Shown: piece after piece, positions 7,069 through 15,509 of the stretch | Layout of the letters: each line of letters opens with the position of its first letter | Position numbering within the stretch: the first letter of the stretch is position 1 | Origin: Nocardioides campestrisoli | GTDB taxonomy: Bacteria; Actinomycetota; Actinomycetes; Propionibacteriales; Nocardioidaceae | Assembly: GCF_013624435.2 (NCBI RefSeq) | Contig: NZ_CP061768.1 | Location: 558,001 to 622,000 of the forward strand | DNA: 64,000 bases | Direction of reading: 5' to 3' | Made by a program: the position numbers and the translations under genes | Notes under the pieces: generated by a model | Told to the model about the DNA's origin: nothing | The model's input: the letters and a program-made list of their open reading frames with translations, nothing else | The model's database searches: none

Positions 7069-8463
7069 ATGAAGGACGTGGCCAACGCCGCCGCCCCGCT
7101 GCGGATCGCGATCGTGGGTGCCGGCGCGGCCGGCACCCTGGTGGCACTCAACGTGGTGCGCCGCTCGGAGCCGGGCACGACCCTGGCCCTCACCTTCGTC
7201 GACCCGGCCGAGGACCTCGTGGTCGGTGCCGCGTTCTCCACGACCGACCCGCGGCACCTGCTCAACGTCCCTGCCGCCGGCATGTCCTTCGACCCCGAGG
7301 ACCGCTTCGACTTCGCCACCTGGTGCTCCGACCAGGGCATGGTCGACGCGGACGAGGCGAGCTACTGGTTCGCGCCGCGACGGGAGTGGGCGCGCTACCT
7401 GCGGCAGCGCTGGCAGGAGACCCTCGCCGCAGCCTGCGACCGGGTCACCGTCACGCACGTGCGCCGCCGCGCCACCGGGCTGGTCCCGGACGGCACCGGC
7501 ATCACGGTGACCGTGGAGGGCGACGAGCCCCTGCAGGCCGACCGTGCGGTGCTGGCCACCGGCCTGCCGAGCGTCGGCGACTCCTGGGCGCCGCGCGACC
7601 TCGCCGGGGAGCCTCGCTACGTCGCCGACCCCTGGAGGCCGGGTGCCCTCGAGGCGCTGCTGGCCGATGACGAGGACGTGCTGGTCGTCGGCACCGGGCT
7701 GACCATGGTCGACGTCGCCCTCAGCGCGCTGGGCGAGGCCGGCTCGGGACGCCGGGTGGTCGCCCTGTCCCGCAACGGGCGGCTGCCGCAGCCGCACGCC
7801 CCGGCCTACCTGGGCGAGGTCGTGCCCGACGTACGCGCCTGGGGCAGCACCCTGCCCGAGGTCCGCGCCGCCGTGCACGCCCACGTCGGTGCAGTTGAGC
7901 AGCTCAACGGCGACTGGCGACCGGCGATCGACGGCATCCGCTACCGCGTGGCCGAGCTGTGGAAGCGGCTCTCGGAGAGCGACCGCGAGGCCTTCCTCCG
8001 CGACGTCGCCGGGGAGTGGGGCGTACGTCGCCACCGGATCCCGCCGGCCAGCCAGGCCGCCCTGGAGGAGCACCAGGCCGCCGGCCGCCTCGAGGTGCGC
8101 GCCGGCAAGATCACCGCGGTCGAGGGGACCGAGGGTGGCGTCGAGGTGGCGACCGCCGACGGCGACCAGCTGCGCTTCGGCTGGGTGGTCAACTGCACCG
8201 GCCCGCGCTCCGACGTCCGCACGCTGGGCAACCCGGTGCTCGACGGCCTGCTCGGCGTCGGCGACCGGACCCCGGTCGCGGTCACCGACGGCCTCGGCCT
8301 GGGCCTGGTCACCCGGGACGGTCAGGTCCTGGGCGCCGACGGCGACCCGCTGCCGCTGTGGACCCTGGGCGCGCTGCGGCGCGGTGAGCTGTGGGAGTCG
8401 ACCGCCATCCCGGAGATCCGGGTGCAGGCCGGCGAGGTGGCGGCAGCGCTGCTCGCCGACTGA
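7069..8463 (+). CDS. FAD/NAD(P)-binding oxidoreductase (FAD_NAD-binding 9 type)
   Basis: 464 residues. The N-terminal dinucleotide fold has GAGAAG (Gly17, Gly19, Gly22), followed by an acidic residue in FVDPAE. A second nucleotide motif, VVGTGLTMVD, lies near residues 206-215, and a conserved NCTGPRSD segment near 376 closes the FAD domain. This layout is typical of the HI0933/lysine-hydroxylase-like family of FAD/NAD(P)-binding proteins found in actinobacteria, for which substrates are mostly unknown. GAGGAG precedes ATG 7069. The cupin gene follows after 63 bases and may be cotranscribed. Confidence 0.78.
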   Translation: MKDVANAAAPLRIAIVGAGAAGTLVALNVVRRSEPGTTLALTFVDPAEDLVVGAAFSTTDPRHLLNVPAAGMSFDPEDRFDFATWCSDQGMVDADEASYWFAPRREWARYLRQRWQETLAAACDRVTVTHVRRRATGLVPDGTGITVTVEGDEPLQADRAVLATGLPSVGDSWAPRDLAGEPRYVADPWRPGALEALLADDEDVLVVGTGLTMVDVALSALGEAGSGRRVVALSRNGRLPQPHAPAYLGEVVPDVRAWGSTLPEVRAAVHAHVGAVEQLNGDWRPAIDGIRYRVAELWKRLSESDREAFLRDVAGEWGVRRHRIPPASQAALEEHQAAGRLEVRAGKITAVEGTEGGVEVATADGDQLRFGWVVNCTGPRSDVRTLGNPVLDGLLGVGDRTPVAVTDGLGLGLVTRDGQVLGADGDPLPLWTLGALRRGELWESTAIPEIRVQAGEVAAALLAD

Positions 8464-8526
8464 GCCGCGCCGCGGGCTCGGCGGGTGCAGAATGATCGGG
8501 ACAGCACCCCGGCCTCGGAGGGTCCC

Positions 8527-8871
8527 ATGGAGAGCACGTCACTGCCGCAGCTCGTCGACCAGCAGCTCGCCGCGGCCCGGGAGGCCGGACCAGGACGCAG
8601 CGCGCACACGCTGTACGGCGGTCACGAGCACGCGCTGCGCCAGACGCTGATCGCGCTGGTGGGCGGCCGCCGCCTCGGGGAGCACGAGAGCCCCGGCGAG
8701 GCGACGCTCCAGGTGCTCCACGGCCGGGTGCGGCTGCACGCCGGGGACCAGACATGGGACGGCGGGCCGGGGGACCTGTTGCAGGTCCCGCCGACCCGCC
8801 ACGACCTCGAGGCCCTGGAGGACGCCGCCGTGCTGCTCACCGTCTCGGTGCACGGCGTCCCAGGCGCCTGA
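8527..8871 (+). CDS. Cupin-domain protein
   Basis: 114 residues with a single beta-barrel cupin: the first motif lies around GEHESPGEATLQVLHGRV and the second around GDLLQVPPTRHDLEALEDA. Metal ligands are partly present (His and Glu in the first box, His in the second). ATG 8527 is chosen because GGAGGG lies 4 bases upstream; a GTG at 8485 is in frame but has no ribosome site. Function is likely small-ligand binding or regulation; the role with the upstream FAD protein is unknown. Confidence 0.7.
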   Translation: MESTSLPQLVDQQLAAAREAGPGRSAHTLYGGHEHALRQTLIALVGGRRLGEHESPGEATLQVLHGRVRLHAGDQTWDGGPGDLLQVPPTRHDLEALEDAAVLLTVSVHGVPGA

Positions 8872-8893
8872 GGTCACACGCTCGAGCCGTGCC

Positions 8894-9721
8894 TCAGAGG
8901 AAGCGGCCGCAGTACGGCCACGGCTGGGCGCCGCGCGACTTGTAGAGCAGCTTGGCGCGCAGCGTCTGCTCGGCCGGGGACGCGTGGTGCGGCATCCCGG
9001 AGCCACCGACGCTGTTCCAGGTGGCCACGTTGAACTGGTAGAGCCCGTAGTAGCCGGCCGCGTTGACCGCGCGCGGGTTGCCGCCGGACTCGCAGTTGGC
9101 CAGCCCGGCCCAGTTGAGACCACCGGTGCCGGGCACGGTCGCGGCCTTGCGGCCCACCAGCACCCGCCGCGGGGTCGCCTTCTTCAGGGTCTTGCGCTGG
9201 ACGACCTGGTACTTGACCAGCGTGCCGTTGTGCGTCGTACGCCGGGCCTTGACCCGCTGCACGCCGGCCTTGCCCTGCTGGACGACCTTGCGCTTGCCGG
9301 GCTTGAGCTTGGTGGTGCCGACCTCCACGGTGCGCGGCTGTACCTTCACCCGCTTGACCTGGGTGCGCTTGCGGACGTCGATCAGCTTGACCCGGTCGCC
9401 CTGGCGGACCTTGCGCTTGTCGCCCTGGACGAAGCGGCCGTTCCGGACGACCTTGACCAGGTCGTTGCCGTCGACGTCGACGCCGGTGCTCTCCAGCACC
9501 CGGGCGGGCCAGCTCCGCGAGCCTGCGGCGACCTGGAAGTTCTTCTTCCGCGGGACGTCGACGGTCACGGCGACCTCGCCGTCTGCCAGGGCCGGACCGC
9601 TGGGCGCCGCGGCGGCCCCGGGGACGAGGCCGGAGGTGAGAGTGAGGGCCAGCGCCGCCACGCCGAGCGAGGCGGTGCCACGCAGGGTGCGCGGGAGGAT
9701 GGCCGGGGTGAGTGCGCGCAA
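8894..9721 (-). CDS. rpf: Resuscitation-promoting factor-like protein (G5 plus Rpf domains)
   Basis: A 275-residue secreted peptidoglycan-cleaving protein. The signal peptide ends near residue 39 (PGAAAA). It has a DUF348-like/G5-type region (about 48-190, with repeated VKV/VQ beta strands) and a C-terminal Rpf/lysozyme-like domain (200-275) with NWAGLANCESGGNP; Glu211 is the expected catalytic acid, and GYYGLYQFNVATW is the conserved core. Such proteins stimulate growth from dormancy by cutting wall glycan. The start is TTG 9721: AAGGAG lies 8 bases upstream, and an in-frame stop (TGA) closes the frame five codons before it. The leader is 272 bases long if transcribed from near 9993. Confidence 0.88.
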   Translation of the reverse strand: MRALTPAILPRTLRGTASLGVAALALTLTSGLVPGAAAAPSGPALADGEVAVTVDVPRKKNFQVAAGSRSWPARVLESTGVDVDGNDLVKVVRNGRFVQGDKRKVRQGDRVKLIDVRKRTQVKRVKVQPRTVEVGTTKLKPGKRKVVQQGKAGVQRVKARRTTHNGTLVKYQVVQRKTLKKATPRRVLVGRKAATVPGTGGLNWAGLANCESGGNPRAVNAAGYYGLYQFNVATWNSVGGSGMPHHASPAEQTLRAKLLYKSRGAQPWPYCGRFL

Positions 9722-9745
9722 CTGCGTGCTCCTTCACGATGGTGC

Positions 9746-9762
9746 GTCCCCTGGGAGGGGAC
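9746..9762 (-). promoter_or_regulatory. Hairpin in the rpf leader
   Basis: GTCCCCT and AGGGGAC form a 7-bp stem with a GGG loop 25 bases before the TTG start. It could modulate translation of rpf. I did not find the conserved core of the c-di-AMP riboswitch known from some rpf leaders. Confidence 0.3.
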
Positions 9763-9981
9763 GGTCGGACGCGACGCCGCCGTACCTGGGCGTCGAGGCT
9801 GGGGGGGGCGTGGCGCCTCGTTACGGAGGAGGCGGAAGCACGTCGTCGCAAGCCGGCCGCTCTGGGCCCGGCTGCACCGCCGCAGCCCCACCACACGAAC
9901 ACAGACCGGGGCTGATGTCGAATCGTCAACACGCGCGATACGCACGGAGAGCCGGAGGATCGTGAGCGACTTCACGCTGCG

Positions 9982-9987
9982 TAGGCT
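9982..9987 (+). promoter_or_regulatory. -10 box TAGGCT, leaderless arrangement
   Basis: TAGGCT fits TANNNT and ends 6 bases before ATG 9994; no ribosome site is present, so transcription probably begins at or next to the start codon. Confidence 0.5.
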
Positions 9988-9993
9988 CGGACC

Positions 9994-10599
9994 ATGCCGT
10001 TGATCGCCGCCGACCTCGTCCGGGTCGCAGCCGCGGTCAGCCTGGTGGCCGGGACCGTCTCCTACGGGTGGCTCGGCTTCGCCCTCTTCTCCCTCGTCCT
10101 GGGCGGGGTGATGCTGCCCCGGGCGATCGGCACGCCGCAGTGGCTGGACGTCCTGTACGGCGGGGTGCTGCTCTTCGGCGCCTGGGCCGCGCAGCTGGAC
10201 TGGTACGTCACCGTGCCCTGGCTCGACCTCGTGGTGCACGCCGTGGCCACCGGCCTGATCGGGGTGCTGTGCTGGCAGACGCTGGTCCGGGTGGGCGCGC
10301 TGCCCGGCCCCGCACTGGACGACGACGGCCCCGCTCCGGCGACGGTGGCGCGCCCCCGGCTGGGCGCGGTGGTGGTCACCTCGGCGCTGGCTGCCGCGCT
10401 GGCCGGCCTGTGGGAGATCGGGGAGTGGGTCGGCCACGCGTGGATCGACCCGAGGATCCAGGTCGGGTACGACGACACCGTCGGCGACCTGGCCGCCGGC
10501 GTGCTCGGCGCGGTGATCGCCGGCCTGCTGGTCGCCCGTACCCTGCCGCGACCCGGCCGGGCCGACGCCGCCACGCCGGTCCGGGAGGAGCGCAGGTGA
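9994..10599 (+). CDS. DUF2238-like integral membrane protein
   Basis: 201 residues, about six membrane segments. The C-terminal half holds LWEIGEW followed by GYDDTVGDLAAGVLGA, the pattern of the DUF2238/YjdF family of membrane proteins of unknown function. Its TGA overlaps the GTG of the next gene (GTGA), so it is translationally coupled to a glycosyltransferase, which suggests a joint role at the membrane. The promoter is probably leaderless. Confidence 0.72.
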   Translation: MPLIAADLVRVAAAVSLVAGTVSYGWLGFALFSLVLGGVMLPRAIGTPQWLDVLYGGVLLFGAWAAQLDWYVTVPWLDLVVHAVATGLIGVLCWQTLVRVGALPGPALDDDGPAPATVARPRLGAVVVTSALAAALAGLWEIGEWVGHAWIDPRIQVGYDDTVGDLAAGVLGAVIAGLLVARTLPRPGRADAATPVREERR

Positions 10600-11357
10600 T
10601 CGAGACGTCCCCGGTGCCCACCGTCTCGGTGGTGATCCCGGTCCGCGACGACGCGGTCGAGCTCGCCGTCTGCCTGCGTCTGCTCGCCGCGCAGGAGGTC
10701 CCGCCGCTGGAGGTGGTGGTGGTCGACAACGGCTCCTGCGACGACTCGGCGGCGGTGGCCCGGGCCGCCGGGGCCCGGGTGGTGCCCGAGCCGCGGGTCG
10801 GCATCCCCACGGCCGCCGCGACCGGGTACGACGCGGCGCGCGGCGAGGTGATCGCCCGCCTGGACGCCGACTCCCGGCCGGACCCGGACTGGGTCGCCCA
10901 GGTGGCTCGAGCCACCACCGACCCGCGGGTCGACGCGGTCACCGGCACCGGCTCCTTCCACGACCTGCCACCGGGAGTGCGCCAGCTGGCGACCTGGGTC
11001 TACCTCGGCGCGTACTTCGCGCTTACCCACCTGGCGCTCGGCCACCCGCCGCTGTGGGGGTCGAGCATGGCGGTGCGGCGCAGCAGCTGGGAGCGGGTCC
11101 GCGACCAGGTGCACACCACCGCCGACGTGCACGACGACCTCGACCTTGCGTTCGTCCTGGGCCCGACCTCGGTGATCCGGGTGGTGCCCGCGCTGCGGGT
11201 ACGGGTCTCCGGCCGGTCGGTGCGCGGGCTGGGCCAGCTGCGTCGCCGGATGGCGCGGGCGGTCACCACCCTGCGCCTCAACTGGGCCGTCAGTCCTCCC
11301 TGGGAGCGCTGGCAGGCACGCCTCAGCGCAGGGCGATCCAGATCATCAGCTGGGTGA
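10596..11357 (+). CDS. Family 2 glycosyltransferase
   Basis: 253 residues with a GT-A fold: VSVVIPVRDDA at the N-terminus, VVVDNGSCDDS binding the nucleotide, ARLDADSRPDPDW supplying the DxD metal site, then WGSSMAVRR and HDDLDLAF as acceptor/catalytic boxes. Start GTG 10596 follows GGGAGGAG and overlaps the upstream stop by 4 bases. It lacks a C-terminal membrane domain, so the coupled DUF2238-like protein may anchor it. Its 3' end overlaps the last gene of the carotenoid operon on the other strand by 35 bases; whether it glycosylates the carotenoid is a guess. Confidence 0.8.
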   Translation: MIETSPVPTVSVVIPVRDDAVELAVCLRLLAAQEVPPLEVVVVDNGSCDDSAAVARAAGARVVPEPRVGIPTAAATGYDAARGEVIARLDADSRPDPDWVAQVARATTDPRVDAVTGTGSFHDLPPGVRQLATWVYLGAYFALTHLALGHPPLWGSSMAVRRSSWERVRDQVHTTADVHDDLDLAFVLGPTSVIRVVPALRVRVSGRSVRGLGQLRRRMARAVTTLRLNWAVSPPWERWQARLSAGRSRSSAG

Positions 11358-12273
11358 CCAGGAAGCCGGTGAGGAAGTTGAGCCAGAGGAACCGCCGCCA
11401 GCCGGCGTTGGCCCGCTCGCAGTCCTCGTCGGTGATCGACAGGTACGGCGCCACGTTGGCGACGTACGGCAGCACCAGGGCCGCGGCCAGCGTGCCGGGC
11501 CAGGGCAGGAAGAGCAGCAGCGCCCCGCCCAGCAGGTAGGCGCCGAGAGCGAACCAGGTGGTGGTCCGGGCGCCCATCACGGTGCCGATCGAGCCGATGC
11601 CGCCGGCCCGGTCCGCGGTCACGTCCTGCACCGCGCCGAAGGCGTGCGAGGCGACCCCCCAGGCGAAGAACCCGGCCAGGGCGGCGAGCACGGTGCGGTC
11701 CAGCGAGACCTCCGCACCGCGGGCCGCCGCCAGCGCCAGGCCGAACGCGGCCGGGCTGACGAAGTGGGTGCTGGAGGTCAGCGAGTCCAGGAACGGCCGC
11801 TCCTTGAACCGCAGCCGAGGGGCGGAGTAGGCGACCACCGCGAAGACGCTCACCCCGAGCACCAGCGCCGAGGTCGGGGAGCCCCAGAGCAGCAGCGCCA
11901 CCAGGAACGGCACGTTGGAGAGCCCGGCCGCCCACAGGGTCGCCCCGTGCAGGCCGCGGTCGAGCACCACGCCCTCGACGCCGCCCTTGCGCGGGTTGCG
12001 CAGGTCGGACTCGTAGTCGAAGACGTCGTTCACGCCGTACATCAGCAGGTTGTAGGGCACCAGGAAGTAGGCGACGCCGACCCAGAACGCCGCGTCCAGG
12101 CTCCCGCCGGCCAGCAGGTACGCCGCCCCGAAGGGGAACGCCGTGTTGACCCAGGAGAGCGGGCGGGAGGAGGCGAGGAGCTGGCCGGCCCGGCCTACGA
12201 CGCCGGGCGACCGGCCGCTCTCGGCGCCGGTGCCCACGCCAGGGCTCAGGTCCGGGCTCATGCCGGCGCTCAC
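11323..12273 (-). CDS. crtEb: UbiA-type prenyltransferase, lycopene elongase
   Basis: 316 residues, about eight membrane segments. The first Asp-rich motif is NDVFDYESD and the second lies around QDVTADRAGGIGS, both needed to bind Mg-prenyl diphosphate in the UbiA family. As the last gene after crtYe/crtYf it matches CrtEb, which adds dimethylallyl units to lycopene to make C50 carotenoids (decaprenoxanthin or sarcinaxanthin type). GTG 12273 overlaps the upstream stop as GTGA; ATG 12261 is the alternative. Confidence 0.85.
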   Translation of the reverse strand: MSAGMSPDLSPGVGTGAESGRSPGVVGRAGQLLASSRPLSWVNTAFPFGAAYLLAGGSLDAAFWVGVAYFLVPYNLLMYGVNDVFDYESDLRNPRKGGVEGVVLDRGLHGATLWAAGLSNVPFLVALLLWGSPTSALVLGVSVFAVVAYSAPRLRFKERPFLDSLTSSTHFVSPAAFGLALAAARGAEVSLDRTVLAALAGFFAWGVASHAFGAVQDVTADRAGGIGSIGTVMGARTTTWFALGAYLLGGALLLFLPWPGTLAAALVLPYVANVAPYLSITDEDCERANAGWRRFLWLNFLTGFLVTQLMIWIALR

Positions 12274-12638
12274 CGGATCTCCCGCTCGACCGGGTCGACG
12301 GTGTCCGGCGCCACGCCCTCCGGGGCGTCGGCGCGCCGGGACCGGCCGGTCAGCAGCAGGACCACCGACGGCACCACGGCGACCGCGGCCAGCGGCCAGG
12401 CGAAGTCCTCGATCGGGGCCAGCCCGACGTGCACCCCGGCCAGGGCGCTCTCGTCGAACCGGAAGAGGTCGGCGGCGATCATCACCGAGTCGAAGACCGC
12501 GGTGAGCGCGACCAGCGACAGGGCGGTCAGCCCGGTGGCGGCCCACCACCGCCGGTCGGGCCGGCGCAGGACGGTGGCGGCCACCAGGAGCACGACCGAG
12601 CCGAGCAGGAAGAGGGCGGCGAGCGCCAGGTAGGTCAT
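12270..12638 (-). CDS. crtYf: Lycopene/C50 carotenoid cyclase subunit (CrtYf type)
   Basis: 122 residues with three membrane segments. The PIEDFAWPLAAVAVV segment corresponds to the conserved P-x-E(E/D) box of heterodimeric lycopene cyclase subunits. It works with the product of the next gene upstream (12635-12961) to cyclise C50 ends. ATG 12638 overlaps the stop of crtYe (ATGA). Epsilon, gamma or beta ring specificity cannot be told from sequence by eye. Confidence 0.82.
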   Translation of the reverse strand: MTYLALAALFLLGSVVLLVAATVLRRPDRRWWAATGLTALSLVALTAVFDSVMIAADLFRFDESALAGVHVGLAPIEDFAWPLAAVAVVPSVVLLLTGRSRRADAPEGVAPDTVDPVEREIR

Positions 12639-12961
12639 GCGGTCCTCCGGTCACGGTCCAGGAGCAGCCGGAACAGCCCGTGCAGCACTCCGGTGAGATA
12701 GCTGAGGAAGACGATGAAGAAGAGCTCCTCGACCGGCAGCTCGGGGGCCACCTCGATGCCCGTCATCGCCGGCGAGTCGCCCTTGCTGTAGTGCGCGAGC
12801 TCGATCGCCACCAGGTCCCAGACCACGAAGAGCACGAACCCGACCCCCACGGCGGCCAGCGCGACCTTGGGCCGGTCGAAGAGGAAGAGCTTCCAGCGGT
12901 GGTCGACCAGTCCCATGCAGAGCGTGGAGACCAGGACGAAGCCGAGGTAGAGCAGGCTCAC
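12635..12961 (-). CDS. crtYe: Lycopene/C50 carotenoid cyclase subunit (CrtYe type)
   Basis: 108 residues, three membrane segments, with ELPVEELFFIVFLSYLTG carrying the PxEE box typical of this family. GTG 12961 (reading VSLLYLGFVL) is chosen because it overlaps the crtI stop as GTGA; a longer upstream frame would run into crtI. It forms the heterodimeric cyclase with CrtYf. Confidence 0.82.
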   Translation of the reverse strand: MSLLYLGFVLVSTLCMGLVDHRWKLFLFDRPKVALAAVGVGFVLFVVWDLVAIELAHYSKGDSPAMTGIEVAPELPVEELFFIVFLSYLTGVLHGLFRLLLDRDRRTA

Positions 12962-14592
12962 CCGGCCGCCCGCCCCGGTCGCGGCTCGGCGGTGCGCCCG
13001 GAGCTCCGGTCTCCGCGCAGCCGCTTGAGCACCAGCTCGGCGCTGATCAGGCACATCGGCAGGCCGATGCCCGGGATCGTGCTGGACCCGGCGTAGAGCA
13101 GGCCCTCGACCCGGCGCGAGGCGTTGCGGGCGCGCAGGAACGCGCTCTGTCGCAGGGTGTGGCCGGGGCCGAGCATCCCGCCGGACCAGGCATTGAGGTC
13201 GGCGGCGAAGTCACCCGGGCCGACGGTACGGCGTACGACGATCCGCTCGGCCAAGTCAGGCACCTGCGCCCAGTCGGCGATCTGCGCGATCGCGGCGTCG
13301 GCGACCTTCTCCACCTCGGGATCGCCACCGCCGTCCACCCCGCCGCGGCCGAGCCCGGTGTCGGCCGGCACGGGCACCAGCACGAACAGGTTCTCGTTGC
13401 CTGCCGGAGCCACCGACGGGTCGGTGGCCGAGGGGCGGCACACGTAGGACGACGCGGGGTCCGGCACCCGCCCGGGGCGGCCCAGGACGTCGCCGAAGTT
13501 CCTGCCCCAGTCGCTGGTGAAGAACATGGTGTGGTGCTCGAGCTGGGGGAGGGCCCCCTCGACGCCGAGGTAGACCAGGACGGCGCCGGGTCCGGGGTCG
13601 CGTCGGCGCCACCAGGACTCGGGGTAGGTCTGCAGCTCGGGCGGGAGCAGCTCGGTCTCCAGGTGGTGCAGGTCGGCGGCGCCGACGACCACGTCGGCCC
13701 GCAGGTGCTGCTCGACCCCGTCGGCGTCGCGGTAGCCGACCCCGGTGACCCGGGCCTTGGCCGCCCCGGGGAGGGCGCGACGCACCCGGCCTGACCTCGT
13801 CGGCGCGGGATCGGTGGACGCGGTGTCGATCGAGGTGACCGTCGCGCCGGTACGGATCCGCACCCCGCGCTCCACGGCGAGGTCGGCGATCGCCTCGATC
13901 AGCCGGCTGAAGCCGCCCTGGGGGTAGAGCACCCCGTCGGCCAGGTCCATCGAGCTCATCAGGTGGTACATCGAGGGCGTGCGCGCCGGCGACGAGCCGA
14001 GGAAGACCGCCGGGTACCCCAGCACCTGGCGCAACCGCGGGTCGGTGAACCGGGCGGCGACGTGCGACTCCAGGGAGCGGCCCAGCAGTCGCAGCAGGCT
14101 CGGGGCGCGGCGCGCCACGTCGGGGTTGAGCAGGCTGCGGGGCGACTCGAAGCTGGTGTAGAGGAAGTGGTCGACGGCCATCCGGTAGGTGTCCGCCGCA
14201 GAGTCGAGGTAGTCCGCCAGCGCCTGGCCGGCGCCGGGCTCGACGGAGTCGAAGAGCGCCACGTTGGCGGCCCGGTCGCGGCGCACCTGCAGCGGCTCGT
14301 CGTACCCCTCGAAGAAGACCCGGTAGCCGGGGTCGAGCACCTCGAGGTCGAGCTCGTCGGCGGCGCTGGAGCCGAGCAGCCGGAAGAAGTGGTCGAAGAC
14401 CTCGGGCATCAGGTACCACGACGGGCCGGTGTCGAACCGGAAGCCGTCCTGGTCCCAGCTGCCGGCTCGCCCACCCACCTGGTCGCGCTGCTCGAGCAGG
14501 TCGACGCTCCAGCCGTCGGCGGCGAGCAGTGCGGCGGTCGCCAGTCCGGAGATCCCGCCGCCGATGACGGCGACGCTGCCCGGCCGGCTCAC
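12958..14592 (-). CDS. crtI: Phytoene desaturase
   Basis: 544 residues, normal for CrtI. The FAD site is GGGISGLATA near the N-terminus, with GGRAGSWDQDGFRFDTGPSW following as in the family. The C-terminal signature AGSSTIPGIGLPMCLISAE marks the bacterial desaturase. It turns phytoene into lycopene in four desaturations. GTG 14592 overlaps the crtB stop by 4 bases (GTGA), giving tight translational coupling. Confidence 0.93.
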   Translation of the reverse strand: MSRPGSVAVIGGGISGLATAALLAADGWSVDLLEQRDQVGGRAGSWDQDGFRFDTGPSWYLMPEVFDHFFRLLGSSAADELDLEVLDPGYRVFFEGYDEPLQVRRDRAANVALFDSVEPGAGQALADYLDSAADTYRMAVDHFLYTSFESPRSLLNPDVARRAPSLLRLLGRSLESHVAARFTDPRLRQVLGYPAVFLGSSPARTPSMYHLMSSMDLADGVLYPQGGFSRLIEAIADLAVERGVRIRTGATVTSIDTASTDPAPTRSGRVRRALPGAAKARVTGVGYRDADGVEQHLRADVVVGAADLHHLETELLPPELQTYPESWWRRRDPGPGAVLVYLGVEGALPQLEHHTMFFTSDWGRNFGDVLGRPGRVPDPASSYVCRPSATDPSVAPAGNENLFVLVPVPADTGLGRGGVDGGGDPEVEKVADAAIAQIADWAQVPDLAERIVVRRTVGPGDFAADLNAWSGGMLGPGHTLRQSAFLRARNASRRVEGLLYAGSSTIPGIGLPMCLISAELVLKRLRGDRSSGRTAEPRPGRAAG

Positions 14593-15509
14593 GAGACCCC
14601 CCGGGTCACCGCGCGGGCGATCACCTGCGCCTTGCGCGGACCCGGCACCCGGATCCGGTTGCGGCGGATCTCGTCGGGGGAAGTGTGGCGCAGCCGGCGG
14701 GAGAGCTCGGCGAACAGGGCGTGGGCCGCGGAGACGGCCCGCCGGCTCCCGGCCGGGAGCCGGTGCACCACCGCGGCCGCGGCCGCCAGGTCGGCGTCGA
14801 TGTCGTCGAGCAGCCGGTCCCGGTCGTGCGCGTCGAACCGGGCGACGTCCAGGCCCGGGAAGTAGCTGCGGCCCAGGTCGTCTGAGTCGGCGGCCAGGTC
14901 GCGCAGGAAGTTGACCTTCTGGAAGGCGGCGCCGAGGCGGCGGGCGCCGGCCCGCAGCTCGACGTACTCGCGGGCGGCGTGCGGACGGCCGACCAGGAAC
15001 GCGCGCAGGCACATCAGCCCCACGACCTCGGCCGAGCCGTAGACGTACTCGGCGAAGCTCTCCTCGTCGTGCTCCTCGCGGAACAGGTCGGTGCGCATCG
15101 AGGCGAAGAACGGGTCGATCAGCTCAGCGCCGATGCCGCAGGTGCGCGCGGTGCGGGCGAAGGCGTGCACCACGAGGTTGGCGCTGTGCCCGGTGCGGAG
15201 CGCGGCGTGCACGTCGTCCTGGAGCCCGTCGAGCAGCCGGGACTGGTGCGCACGTCGACCGTCGGGCCGGGGCGCGTCGACGATCTCGTCGGCCACCCGG
15301 ACCAGTGCGTAGACGTTGCAGACGTGGGTGCGGACCGGCTCGGCGAGCAACCGCGAGGCCATCCCGAAGGAGCTGGAGTAACGCTTTATCACCAGCGCGG
15401 CAGCGGCTTCGGCGACCTGGTCGTAGAGCTGGTACGGCGCCAGCTGGCCGGTCGCGGCTTCCTCGGGCCGGCCGGCTGGAGTACCGGGAGGGGTGGTCGC
15501 GGCGCTCAT
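14589..15509 (-). CDS. crtB: Phytoene synthase
   Basis: 306 residues. First Asp-rich site ADEIVDAP (Asp74/Asp78) and second site NFLRDLAADSDDLGRSYFP near residues 206-224, the squalene/phytoene synthase pair that binds Mg and two GGPP molecules. It makes phytoene for CrtI. ATG 15509 overlaps the crtE stop as ATGA. Confidence 0.93.
   Translation of the reverse strand: MSAATTPPGTPAGRPEEAATGQLAPYQLYDQVAEAAAALVIKRYSSSFGMASRLLAEPVRTHVCNVYALVRVADEIVDAPRPDGRRAHQSRLLDGLQDDVHAALRTGHSANLVVHAFARTARTCGIGAELIDPFFASMRTDLFREEHDEESFAEYVYGSAEVVGLMCLRAFLVGRPHAAREYVELRAGARRLGAAFQKVNFLRDLAADSDDLGRSYFPGLDVARFDAHDRDRLLDDIDADLAAAAAVVHRLPAGSRRAVSAAHALFAELSRRLRHTSPDEIRRNRIRVPGPRKAQVIARAVTRGVS

Noticed and set aside
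5461..8073. 870-codon minus-strand frame
   Set aside because: It is antisense to the lipoprotein and FAD protein genes and in a different frame from the secreted protein gene; the translation is low-complexity Arg/Gly/Pro.
9722..9993. c-di-AMP (ydaO-type) riboswitch before rpf
   Set aside because: The leader has AGGTACGG but not the GGAACC-type core and paired joints expected; too weak without a covariance search.
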